DNA of 64,000 nucleotides, from NCBI GenBank assembly GCA_013815385.1, contig JACDGL010000013.1, forward strand, positions 36,705 through 100,704. The letters run 5' to 3'. A program made the translations under genes and the position numbers. The notes below the pieces were generated by a model, which searched no databases, was not told the DNA's origin, and was given only the letters and a program-made list of their open reading frames with translations. This stretch comes from Taibaiella sp. GTDB taxonomy: Bacteria; Bacteroidota; Bacteroidia; Chitinophagales; Chitinophagaceae. Of the stretch, positions 18,697 through 28,366 are shown in pieces; position 1 is the first letter of the stretch, and each line of letters begins with the position of its first letter.

Positions 18697-20127
18697 TTAA
18701 TGAGACACAACTACTCTATCCGTATAGCGTTGGCCATCCACCTGTAAAGTGTAGAAATAAAGGCCGCTTGCATAAGCTGACGTATTGAATACGGCTTTGC
18801 CTGTGCTTATATTATTAAAGTTTTGACGTCCTGTTACCTGACCAATAGCATTAGTTATTGTTACTGTTACGTTGCCTGATTTAGCAAGAGTAAATGGTAT
18901 TGTTAACTCATTAACTGCAGGGTTAGGAAATGCAGAGATCGACGTAATGTTGCTCGTTACATTCTTAACGGCAACACCACCTACTGGACCTGGATTATCA
19001 ATAGTACTGGTCTGTATAGCAGCACATGAATCACATTTCATAAAAGCACTAATGGTACTATACTGATAACGGAAATTACCGGTTGGATTAAAACCCTGGA
19101 TTGCAATGCTTGGTATATAATGAGCACTGTCACTTGAAAACATTAAGCCTGCACCATTCCTATCAGAACGATCTGCACCATAAGCATAGGTCATGTGACC
19201 AGATGTATTTTCATATCCAAACAATGTCAGGAATCTGTTGTATTCTTCAACAGAATCTGCAGCTGTCCAGCTATCTGTAGATTTAAATGTTACAGATACA
19301 GCAACATTTGAACCCGGGGGTATTTGTAATGGCGTAGGTAATGCAAAAGTAAAAGCATGTATAGAAACGGTACCTGTTGAAGAAAGCGTATCGCCCATAG
19401 CTGCTGTAAGTGGCACTGACCATGTCATCTTTGTAGCTGCAGTGGCAGAAGATGCTATTTTACGTATACTATCAACATAAAAAGGAGCATATGCAAACAA
19501 TGTGTCCTGAGTAGTATAAGTAGGTACAAAAGTATAAGTAGCTTTTGGGAAATAGTAATATCCTGTGCTTGGGGCTACTGATATGATCAGTGAATCCGGA
19601 GTAAGACGGCTTTTCTTTACTCTCAGATAGGTACCATTAACAGAAATTGAATCTACTTCATATCCATGCCTTGTATCGATGTATAAAAGGCTGCTACCAT
19701 TAGATATACCATAGAGGGTATTTAACAAGTTGCTATCATTGTAAGAAAAGAAGTCAGGAGCTATAACTTGCGCCGAAGAAAGATAGTTTACTGTGCCGGG
19801 GCCAGTAGAAAAAGTTTGTTTAATATTAGCAGACTGCCATGTGTTTAAAAAAGCCGTTTGAGGTGTAGTGCCTGTAAAGGGACTTCCTAATAGAAGGTTT
19901 TTTGTGCTGAAGTAATCGTACCAGCGACCTGGTAATGCAGTAGTACGTAGATTACCTCCTGCGGGAGCATTAGCAGCATGCACAGTAGCATTTCCAACTG
20001 CCTTGATATTATCTACGGTAGGGTTATTAGTTCTGTCTTTTCCTAAAAGTAAAGAACTGCTGATAGCTTGTGCATAAGCGCCTGCTGAAAAGGCCGCAGC
20101 AACACCAAATAATATTAGTTTTTTCAT
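18697..20127 (-). CDS. Secreted T9SS exoprotein, tandem paralog 3
   Basis: The most diverged member of the trio, 476 residues from the chosen start. It has a signal peptide (MKKLILFGVAAAFSAGAYAQ), RWYDYFSTKN, a VIAPDFFSYND block, LIISVAPS, SVTFKSTD, MTYAYG, the cysteine pair CDSC and a type A T9SS domain (FPNPAVNELTIPF to DRVVVSH). A longer frame of 38 extra codons exists upstream but has no leader character, whereas the internal Met begins a perfect signal peptide. The duplicated promoter block of the other two is degraded here. As the most upstream copy it could be the ancestor. Function is unknown. Confidence 0.74.
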   Translation of the reverse strand: MKKLILFGVAAAFSAGAYAQAISSSLLLGKDRTNNPTVDNIKAVGNATVHAANAPAGGNLRTTALPGRWYDYFSTKNLLLGSPFTGTTPQTAFLNTWQSANIKQTFSTGPGTVNYLSSAQVIAPDFFSYNDSNLLNTLYGISNGSSLLYIDTRHGYEVDSISVNGTYLRVKKSRLTPDSLIISVAPSTGYYYFPKATYTFVPTYTTQDTLFAYAPFYVDSIRKIASSATAATKMTWSVPLTAAMGDTLSSTGTVSIHAFTFALPTPLQIPPGSNVAVSVTFKSTDSWTAADSVEEYNRFLTLFGYENTSGHMTYAYGADRSDRNGAGLMFSSDSAHYIPSIAIQGFNPTGNFRYQYSTISAFMKCDSCAAIQTSTIDNPGPVGGVAVKNVTSNITSISAFPNPAVNELTIPFTLAKSGNVTVTITNAIGQVTGRQNFNNISTGKAVFNTSAYASGLYFYTLQVDGQRYTDRVVVSH

Positions 20128-20258
20128 CGTAAAGTTATATTTAATACAGAATGATTTAGGTAAAGATAATGATTTCAATATAATAGAGAAAAATAATTTG
20201 GTCATAGAGGGGTAAAAAAGGGGTGATATGCAAATTTCCATCCGTCAGGTTTCGGAAC

Positions 20259-20266
20259 TACATTTG
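20259..20266 (+). promoter_or_regulatory. Promoter -7 element TACATTTG for proline dehydrogenase
   Basis: Exact TAnnTTTG match 19 bases before the ATG. It sits inside a longer possible frame and so supports the later start. Confidence 0.55.
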
Positions 20267-20285
20267 CAGCCTGCAAGTGTACATT

Positions 20286-21458
20286 ATGCTCCCTGAATTT
20301 GAGAATACAGAAATAGCTTTCCGGTACCGTAGTGATAAAGACCTGAAACAGGCTCGGTTCCTGTTCAATTCTATGGGCTCGCCATTACTTACATCTATAG
20401 GTATGCGCGCTACTAAAATAGCGTTGGCGCTCCACCTGCCTATAGAAGGCCTGGTAAGGAAGACCATTTTCAACCAATTTTGTGGGGGCGAAACAATGGG
20501 AGATGCAGCCCATACAGCAGATGCATTAAGCCAATACGGAATAGGGGTGATACTGGATTATGGGGTAGAGGGTAAGGATAATGAAGAGGATTTTGATAAG
20601 GCTGTGCCTGAGTTTATTAAGGCAATAAGATATGCTGCTTCCCAAAAGAGCATTCCTTTTATCAGTATTAAGGTTACCGGCTTTGCCAGGTTTAGCCTGC
20701 TGGAGAAATTACATGCCGGCGAACAACTATCCAATAGTGAGCAAAATGAGTGGGGAAGGGTAAAGAAAAGAATAGAGGCTATTTGCAGCGCCGGAGCTAC
20801 CGAAGGCATTATGGTGCTGGTAGATGCGGAAGAGAGTTGGGTGCAACAGCCAGTAGATGACCTCGCCGGTGCCATGATGGAACAATTTAATAAGCAAAAG
20901 CCGGTGGTGTTCAATACTTTTCAGCTATACCGCAACGACCGGTTGGAATTTTTAAAAATATCGGAAGTAAAGGCTGATAATAAAGGATATATATTGGGCG
21001 CCAAACTAGTACGTGGAGCCTATATGGAGAAAGAACGGCGCAGGGCTGCTGAAAAAGGATATCCTGATCCGATACAGAAGAGCAAAGCGGATACGGATAA
21101 AGATTATGATGATGCAGTAACCTACTGCCTGGCACGACTTGATAAAGTTGCTGTTTTTATAGGCACGCACAATGAGCATAGTTGCCTGCTGGCTGCCCGG
21201 TACATGGAGGAACATAAAATTGCGCCTACCAATGCGCATTTATGGTTTTCACAGCTCTATGGTATGAGCGATAATATATCGTTCAATCTTGCCAATTCCG
21301 GTTATCAGGTGGCTAAGTATCTGCCATATGGCCCGGTGAAAGATGTGATGCCCTACCTGATGCGCCGCGCGCAGGAAAATACCTCTGTAGCAGGGCAAAC
21401 AGGCCGTGAGCTGATGCTGATAAATAAGGAAATGAAACGCAGGACGCTAATAAAATGA
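20286..21458 (+). CDS. Proline dehydrogenase (stand-alone PRODH)
   Basis: An FAD enzyme that oxidises proline to pyrroline-5-carboxylate, feeding electrons to the respiratory chain. It is the single-domain form of 390 residues, without the PutA aldehyde dehydrogenase half. The family's C-terminal landmarks are present: AKLVRGAYMEKERRRA (substrate and FAD contacts), IGTHNEHSCLLAARYM, and the terminal YLMRRAQENTSVAGQTGREL motif with the two arginines that bind the proline carboxylate. The start MLPEFENTEIAF is preferred over one 21 codons upstream because of the promoter. It overlaps the next gene by ATGA, so the two are translationally coupled. Confidence 0.92.
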   Translation: MLPEFENTEIAFRYRSDKDLKQARFLFNSMGSPLLTSIGMRATKIALALHLPIEGLVRKTIFNQFCGGETMGDAAHTADALSQYGIGVILDYGVEGKDNEEDFDKAVPEFIKAIRYAASQKSIPFISIKVTGFARFSLLEKLHAGEQLSNSEQNEWGRVKKRIEAICSAGATEGIMVLVDAEESWVQQPVDDLAGAMMEQFNKQKPVVFNTFQLYRNDRLEFLKISEVKADNKGYILGAKLVRGAYMEKERRRAAEKGYPDPIQKSKADTDKDYDDAVTYCLARLDKVAVFIGTHNEHSCLLAARYMEEHKIAPTNAHLWFSQLYGMSDNISFNLANSGYQVAKYLPYGPVKDVMPYLMRRAQENTSVAGQTGRELMLINKEMKRRTLIK

Positions 21459-21955
21459 GATGCTATAAAGCAAAACTGGATGCAACAGCTGTCGCCATTA
21501 CCATTATGGTGGCGGTACTTGTAGGCATCAGCATAGCTACTACATGTATAGCTCCTCCTCGCCGTGCCAATTCCTCTGTCATCAAGTTATTGGCTATGGG
21601 TTTGGGGTTTTCAGCACTGGTGGTTACTTATTTTTTTAAGCCTACAGCATATTTTATAGAGGATAAAAAAGTGCACATTAAACGCCCGATTGGCGATATT
21701 GTTATCCCACTCACTGATATTATTGAACTGAAAAGGATTTATAAAGGTGACCTTGGTTTAGGTATTCGCTACTTTGGTAGCGGCGGCTTCTTTGGCTATC
21801 TGGGCAAGTATTATTATCGTTCGGTAGGTAAGGTTAACATATATAGTACCGATTGCAGCAAGTTGGTGTTGATACGCGCACAGAAGAAATACATCATCAG
21901 CCCTGATAGTCCCGATGAGTTTATAAATGAATTAAACAGTCAACTGCATCGTTGA
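21455..21955 (+). CDS. Small membrane protein with PH-like domain
   Basis: A 166-residue protein with two N-terminal membrane segments (about residues 10-30 and 43-62) followed by a soluble part with a bacterial PH-domain pattern: AYFIEDKKVHIKRPIGDIVIPLTDI, then a YFGSGGFFGYLGKYY glycine/aromatic stretch and KKYIISPDSPDEF. Proteins of this sort are annotated as bPH or DUF families and have no settled role. It is translationally coupled to proline dehydrogenase by a four-base overlap and is followed by a strong terminator. Confidence 0.65.
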   Translation: MRCYKAKLDATAVAITIMVAVLVGISIATTCIAPPRRANSSVIKLLAMGLGFSALVVTYFFKPTAYFIEDKKVHIKRPIGDIVIPLTDIIELKRIYKGDLGLGIRYFGSGGFFGYLGKYYYRSVGKVNIYSTDCSKLVLIRAQKKYIISPDSPDEFINELNSQLHR

Positions 21956-21958
21956 AAA

Positions 21959-21986
21959 AAAATCCCCGCTCAGTAGCGGGGATTTT
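21959..21986. terminator. Bidirectional Rho-independent terminator
   Basis: AAAATCCCCGCT and AGCGGGGATTTT arms around a CAGT loop between the convergent PRODH operon and the eno-divIC operon. A and T runs on both sides serve both strands. Confidence 0.9.
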
Positions 21987-21988
21987 CT

Positions 21989-22276
21989 TTATTTTTTTTC
22001 TATGATATAAAGGTCTTCGTTATCTCGTTTCATCCGGAAAGTTTCACGGGCATATTGTTCTAGTTTGGCGGGGTTGGTGCGCATGGCCATGTTTTCTTTT
22101 TCCATTCGCGCTACTTCAGTATTCAGATAAGTGATATTATCCCTGGTAGCCTGTAGTTCTTTTTTTCTTTCTTTTTGCAGCACCCAGTCGTTCTGGTCAA
22201 AGTACGCCATCCACACCAGAAAGGCTACCCCTGTCAGAAGGAATTTGTTGGTAAGTACATGGTACACCTTTTTCAT
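21989..22276 (-). CDS. FtsB/DivIC-family cell division protein
   Basis: A 95-residue bitopic membrane protein: a short cytoplasmic start, one membrane segment (about residues 11-25, LLTGVAFLVWMAYF), then a coiled coil (KERKKELQATRDNITYLNTEV) and the conserved end NPAKLEQYARETFRMKR. FtsB/DivIC joins FtsL and FtsQ/DivIB in the septal divisome. It lies 19 bases downstream of enolase on the same strand, an arrangement found widely in this phylum, and ends at a bidirectional terminator. Confidence 0.9.
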   Translation of the reverse strand: MKKVYHVLTNKFLLTGVAFLVWMAYFDQNDWVLQKERKKELQATRDNITYLNTEVARMEKENMAMRTNPAKLEQYARETFRMKRDNEDLYIIEKK

Positions 22277-22295
22277 AGCAACTTAAAGATAAATT

Positions 22296-23660
<1,365 letters not shown>

Positions 23661-23702
23661 TTAGCATATTTCATTACTCATATTAAATCAGGAAGGTACA
23701 CC

Positions 23703-24758
23703 ATGCCAGTGCTACACAACCGGGTAAATAATGAGGAGCTGAAGCAACGCCTGTATGCCGAAACGGAGCGCAGGGTCACGGTCTCCTTCTATAAGTATTT
23801 CCATATTATTGATCCGTCCCTTTTCAGGGATGAATTGTATCAGCGCTTTTACGCGCTCAATGTCTTTGGGCGCATATATGTAGCTCATGAAGGAATAAAT
23901 GGGCAGGTAAGCATACCCGAAAGTAATCTGGATGATTTTAAAACAGCCTTATACAATGCTGCGCCGGAGCTGGATCAGGTACGCATAAACATTGCTGTAG
24001 AAGATGATGGAAAGTCGTTTTGGGTCTTACGTATTAAGGTGCGCCCTAAGATTGTTGCTGATGGAATTGACGATCCATCTTTCGATTCATCAAGAACCGG
24101 CATCCATTTAAAAGCCCGGGAATTCAATGAGCTTGCTTCCAGCCCTGATACGATCATTGTAGATATGCGCAATCATTACGAATATGAGGTGGGCCATTTT
24201 GACAATGCCGTAGAAGTTCCTTCAGATACTTTCCGCGATCAGCTACCAATGGCTGCAGCTATGCTGGAAGATAAGCGGGATAAAAATATTATCATGTACT
24301 GCACCGGTGGTATACGATGCGAAAAGGCCAGCGCATACCTGGTGCATAATGGCTTTAAAAATGTCTTTCAGTTAGAAGGCGGAATAATAGAATATGCACG
24401 CCGGGCAAAAAGCGAGGGCCTGCCTTTGAAATTTAAAGGGAAGAATTTTGTTTTTGACGAGCGTCTTGGCGAGCGGATAACAGAAGATGTAATAGCAAGC
24501 TGTCATATTTGCGGCTCGCTATGCGATACACATACTAATTGCAAGAACGATGGCTGCCACCTCCTTTTTATACAATGCGATACTTGTGCTGCTAAATATG
24601 ATGGCTGTTGCAGTGTAGAATGTAAGGAAGAAATGCACCTCCCCGAAGTGGAACAACGAGAGCGCCGTGCAGGCCGGGAAAATGGCCAGATGATTTTTAA
24701 TAAATCAAAAGCGCATCCCTTGCGTAAACATAGGAATGAGTGGAAAAATTCCGGTTAG
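23703..24758 (+). CDS. trhO: tRNA uridine(34) hydroxylase, rhodanese family
   Basis: TrhO (YceA-type) makes 5-hydroxyuridine at position 34 of tRNAs using oxygen. The protein is 351 residues: an N-terminal ferredoxin-like part ([24 protein letters not shown] region), the rhodanese domain with [13 protein letters not shown] and the active-site loop [11 protein letters not shown], and a C-terminal cysteine-rich segment ([30 protein letters not shown]). The same frame is open far upstream across the eno start, but the promoter and the ribosome-binding site favour MPVLHNRV. It runs divergent from eno. Confidence 0.92.
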   Translation: MPVLHNRVNNEELKQRLYAETERRVTVSFYKYFHIIDPSLFRDELYQRFYALNVFGRIYVAHEGINGQVSIPESNLDDFKTALYNAAPELDQVRINIAVEDDGKSFWVLRIKVRPKIVADGIDDPSFDSSRTGIHLKAREFNELASSPDTIIVDMRNHYEYEVGHFDNAVEVPSDTFRDQLPMAAAMLEDKRDKNIIMYCTGGIRCEKASAYLVHNGFKNVFQLEGGIIEYARRAKSEGLPLKFKGKNFVFDERLGERITEDVIASCHICGSLCDTHTNCKNDGCHLLFIQCDTCAAKYDGCCSVECKEEMHLPEVEQRERRAGRENGQMIFNKSKAHPLRKHRNEWKNSG

Positions 24759-24848
24759 GTATTTGCTATCGTAGGCATGTAATTAAAAATTGTTTCAGAT
24801 TTCTTGTGGAATTTACCGTTTTGTGGTTCTTAATAGTAAATCACTATT

Positions 24849-25649
24849 ATGAAATCACAAACCATTTTGCGACAAGGCTACCTCGATATTCTTTTTCTCA
24901 ATCGTAACAAAGCCTATGGAGGATACGAGCTCAGGAAGAACTATAATTATCGGGTATTGCTCTCGCTTGCTGGCATGACGGCAAGTATTATAATCCTCGC
25001 AGTATGCTCGCGGTTATTTCACACAGAGGATATCAAACCGCCAATTATTATAGATGAAATTGGAAAACATGTTTTCACATCAGTAATAATACAACGTCGG
25101 ATAGCTGTGCCTCCTGCGGCCGAGTTGTATCCTATTACATCAGTTATTAAAAGTAGTGTTCCTAAGATCGTTACTGATTTTAAAGAACAGACCAAAGTGA
25201 CAGATATGCCAAAGGAAAATATTGCAACTGGTTCAGAGAGTACTAATGGTACTTCTATTAGTAAAACCGGAAATATAACTGGGAATGCAAATGTTAATAG
25301 TAATAAGACCATTGGTGAGAATCCGGGAAAAACAGACGTAAAGAAGATATACTCTTTCGTAGAGGTGATGCCGGTTTATAACGGAGATATGGCAGCCTAT
25401 ATTCAGAAGAATATCCATTATCCTCAGCAGGCAAAAGAAAACAACATAGAGGGAAAAGTGGTAATAGGGTTCGTGATAGATGAAGAGGGAAACTTGGTGA
25501 ATGCAAGAGTGGTACGAGGTATAGGAGGTGGCTGTGACGAGGAGGCAATACATATACTACAGCAAATGTCGAGGTGGCAACCGGGTAAGCAAAATGGTAT
25601 ACCTGTTAGAGTTTATTTTACGGTACCTATCCAGTTTAAATTACAATAA
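24849..25649 (+). CDS. TonB-family energy transducer
   Basis: Links the proton motive force, with ExbB/ExbD, to outer-membrane TonB-dependent receptors. The N-terminus has the Bacteroidota-type signature LDILFLNRNKAYGGYELRKNY before one membrane segment (about 36-53). A Thr/Asn/Ser-rich periplasmic spacer follows instead of the classic proline-lysine repeat. The last 95 residues are a TonB C-terminal domain (YIQKNIHYPQQAKENNIEGKV, then VVRGIGGGCDEEAI and VYFTVPIQF). No exbB/exbD or receptor gene is next to it. The length of 266 aa is normal. Confidence 0.88.
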   Translation: MKSQTILRQGYLDILFLNRNKAYGGYELRKNYNYRVLLSLAGMTASIIILAVCSRLFHTEDIKPPIIIDEIGKHVFTSVIIQRRIAVPPAAELYPITSVIKSSVPKIVTDFKEQTKVTDMPKENIATGSESTNGTSISKTGNITGNANVNSNKTIGENPGKTDVKKIYSFVEVMPVYNGDMAAYIQKNIHYPQQAKENNIEGKVVIGFVIDEEGNLVNARVVRGIGGGCDEEAIHILQQMSRWQPGKQNGIPVRVYFTVPIQFKLQ

Positions 25650-25676
25650 AATCATTTGGTTTATTTTGCAACGTTT

Positions 25677-26318
25677 ATGTTGGATATCGAATTGAAGGGG
25701 GAGAACTTAAAATTGTTACCAGAGCGTGCTATATGGTGGCCCTCCGAAAGTACGTTGATCATAGCTGACCTGCACTGGGGTAAGGCTGGGCATTTTCGTA
25801 AGAATGGCATTGCCATACCGCATAGCGCCCAACCCAAAGATGAACTGCGCCTTGCTAAAATAATAAAAGAAACAAATGCGGAAAGATTGTTCATAGCCGG
25901 CGATTTATTTCATAGCAGGGATAATAAGGAGGTCGATAATTTTACCTACTGGCGTAGAGAACACTCACAATTGCAGATAGATCTAGTAATAGGAAACCAT
26001 GATATTCTACCAAAAGAAAAATATGAAGGCTGGCAAATGCAGTGGCACACAAATAGCTATTGCATAGGCCCCTTCTGCATAGCGCACGATGAACAGCAGG
26101 ATACTGAATTATACACCATACACGGCCACATACACCCTGCCGTTATGATAAACGGAAAAGGCCACCAGGCCGGGATGAAACTATGCTGTTTCGCCCAGGA
26201 CGCAAAGCATTTTATCCTTCCTGCTTTCGGCTCTTTTACGGGCAGCCATATCATAGACAAAAACGGCTATCAACATATATATGTGATAGCCGAAAGTGAG
26301 GTAATACAATGGAAATAG
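25677..26318 (+). CDS. pdeM: PdeM-like metallophosphoesterase (ligase-associated DNA-repair type)
   Basis: A calcineurin-like phosphoesterase of 213 residues with metal-binding motifs in order: IADLHWGKAGHFRKNG, AGDLFHSRDN, VIGNHD and IHGHIHP. The combination of ADLHWGK and the 210-residue size fits PdeM, the endonuclease usually found with an ATP-dependent DNA ligase, an exonuclease and an Lhr helicase. None of these partners is next door, so the role in DNA damage is an inference from family resemblance. The upstream start candidate seven codons earlier is TTG; the ATG is used here. It ends eight bases before a convergent exoprotein gene. Confidence 0.8.
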   Translation: MLDIELKGENLKLLPERAIWWPSESTLIIADLHWGKAGHFRKNGIAIPHSAQPKDELRLAKIIKETNAERLFIAGDLFHSRDNKEVDNFTYWRREHSQLQIDLVIGNHDILPKEKYEGWQMQWHTNSYCIGPFCIAHDEQQDTELYTIHGHIHPAVMINGKGHQAGMKLCCFAQDAKHFILPAFGSFTGSHIIDKNGYQHIYVIAESEVIQWK

Positions 26319-26326
26319 CTAGGCAA

Positions 26327-28153
26327 TTATCGCAATAACGTTATGTTCCCTTTTATAACGGTATGCTTTCTGTCTACTTGTCCGTCGCTTATTTTATACC
26401 CTGTTATCAGGTACATATAAACATCTTTAGGTTGGGGTTGACCATTCAGTTTGCCATCCCAGCCCGTATTAGGCATAGTAGTTGTAAATACCGGTTGCCC
26501 CCATCTGTTAAAGACACTGAAACGTTCAAATATAAAGTTGCAATACGATGTAGGATATATCACATCATTCAATCCGTCATTATCTGGCGTAAAGGCGTTC
26601 GGCATGTAAGCAGAATCTTTCAGGCTGTAAATAGTAATCGAATCCACTGATTCGCAACCCTTACCATCATTACCGGTCACATAAAAAGTAGTAGTAGTCT
26701 GTGGCGTCACTATGGGGTGCGATGATGTATTGCTATCACACAGCAGGCCGGGCTGCCATATATATTTTTTGGCTCCAGATACAAAGAGCTGGATAGAGCT
26801 GTTACTGCACGTTACAGGATTTGTGTTAGGAGTAATGTATAGTGTTGGAGCAGAAAAGAATTTTATCTGTACAGAATCAATGCCTATGCAATTGTTACTA
26901 TCCACACCCGTTACCACATAGGTAGTTGCCTGAGAAGGGGTAGCCCTGGGGTTAGATACAGTGGAGTCATTAAGGTCTTTTCCCGGGGTCCAGTAATACC
27001 GTGTTGCGCCGGTTGCAGATAATTGTACTACTGCGCCCTTGCATATGGTAGTATCCCCTTTGGCTACTACACTGTTAGTGATAGTGTTGATAGTTTGCCG
27101 TACCTGAACAGTATCAACACATCCGAAAGAATCTCTTTCCGCAAAACTGATAGTATAAGTACCGGTAGTATCAAAAGTATGTTTCACCGCTGTGCCAGTA
27201 TCTGTATTGCCATCACCATATAACCAAACTCTTGATGTTATTCTTGTTCCTATAGTATCTATAGCGGTAAGGTTTACCGTTTTACTGCATAGGGCTTTGG
27301 TTACTTTAATGTTTGGGGCAAAGTTAGAAACGGTAATGCTGGTTGAAGCTGTAACAATGCAAATATCCTGGAGCGTGATGTCATCTATAGCAAATGCACT
27401 GGGAGAAGTAGCATTTGAATCAATAAATGCTATGTCTGCAGTAGCTGCAGAGCTGCTGTACCAAACAGCTGATACGTGCTGCCATACACCAATGGGGGTA
27501 GAAACATCATAGGTAGTGCCTACCGGGGTGCCATTTACTGTAATTTTTATAAAGGGATCAGGTAATTTAAGTAGTGCTACCCAGGCAGATATATAATAGT
27601 AATTAAATGCACCAACAGGAACTGTTTCTTCCCAGAAGGGATTATCTCCCGCAAGACCACCAGCTGAAACTACCATCATTTTCCTTGGTCCGGGGCTTCC
27701 TGTGTGGTCAGCCATAGACGGGTAGCTAACATCAACGGTATTAGGATCAGTGGTTATAGTAAATTGACCAGGAGTTATTGGAGGAATCGATTTGTAGGTA
27801 TAATTACTCGTAAAGCTATCGTTGTCGTAGTCAAAAGCGCTGTTAAAATCCAGGATCTTGGCTTTAGCGGCATATACCTGCAATGTGTAGGAGCGGGAAG
27901 AACTACCCACTGTAGCCGTTGGGTTAAGTATCGTTGGGTCAGAAAGCCCGGTTGGGGGCGACCATGTAAACTTTACAGTCGGCAGGGGGCCAGATATTGT
28001 AGCAGCCAGTGGTGTAGTAGCGCCATTACACACATGCACACTCGGGCTTAGCGTTATGGTATCGCATCTGGAAGGCTGGGCAAGCAGTACCGTGCTGCTG
28101 AGTATACAAATTATAAAAGCACTAAGTGACCGCAGAGTGTAAATTTTGTTCAT
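26327..28153 (-). CDS. Secreted multi-domain protein with gliding-type (T9SS B) C-terminal domain
   Basis: A 608-residue surface protein. After the signal peptide (residues 1-25, ending LLAQ) come an Ig-like segment, a jelly-roll-like domain (about 95-265, with an FNSAFDYDNDSF start and FAIDDITLQD end), and a PKD-like repeat (RVWLYGDGNTDTGTAVKHTF). Two further Ig-like segments with YYWTPGKDLNDSTVSNP and YIWQPGLLCDSNTSSHP follow. The last 90 residues are the gliding-motility-associated type B sorting domain (MPNAFTPDNDGLNDV, FNRWGQPVF, GWDGKLNG). Such proteins are exported by the T9SS and kept at the surface. The ligand is unknown. Confidence 0.85.
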   Translation of the reverse strand: MNKIYTLRSLSAFIICILSSTVLLAQPSRCDTITLSPSVHVCNGATTPLAATISGPLPTVKFTWSPPTGLSDPTILNPTATVGSSSRSYTLQVYAAKAKILDFNSAFDYDNDSFTSNYTYKSIPPITPGQFTITTDPNTVDVSYPSMADHTGSPGPRKMMVVSAGGLAGDNPFWEETVPVGAFNYYYISAWVALLKLPDPFIKITVNGTPVGTTYDVSTPIGVWQHVSAVWYSSSAATADIAFIDSNATSPSAFAIDDITLQDICIVTASTSITVSNFAPNIKVTKALCSKTVNLTAIDTIGTRITSRVWLYGDGNTDTGTAVKHTFDTTGTYTISFAERDSFGCVDTVQVRQTINTITNSVVAKGDTTICKGAVVQLSATGATRYYWTPGKDLNDSTVSNPRATPSQATTYVVTGVDSNNCIGIDSVQIKFFSAPTLYITPNTNPVTCSNSSIQLFVSGAKKYIWQPGLLCDSNTSSHPIVTPQTTTTFYVTGNDGKGCESVDSITIYSLKDSAYMPNAFTPDNDGLNDVIYPTSYCNFIFERFSVFNRWGQPVFTTTMPNTGWDGKLNGQPQPKDVYMYLITGYKISDGQVDRKHTVIKGNITLLR

Positions 28154-28297
28154 TAATCTATTTTTAAAAATGACAGAGTCCTGCTTATATTTTCCACAAA
28201 AAAAGGCAATATCGTAAAATTATATAAATTTTAGCACGCCTGCAATATATAGACGTTTAATTTGTGTCTCGGGTTTATCATTTTTTTATACATATTA

Positions 28298-28309
28298 ATG
28301 CAATTGCAT
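28298..28309. promoter_or_regulatory. Perfect 12-base palindrome upstream of leucine dehydrogenase
   Basis: ATGCAATTGCAT is a perfect palindrome centred about 35 bases upstream of the -7 element of the leucine dehydrogenase gene. It is a candidate regulator site; the binding protein is unknown and the match could be chance. Confidence 0.3.
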
Positions 28310-28338
28310 GTTATACTTCTTAATTATCAAATTTGGAG

Positions 28339-28346
28339 TAGGTTTG
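28339..28346 (+). promoter_or_regulatory. Promoter -7 element TAGGTTTG for leucine dehydrogenase
   Basis: TAnnTTTG match 20 bases before the ATG. Confidence 0.5.
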
Positions 28347-28366
28347 CAGGCTAATTCTGAAATTAC

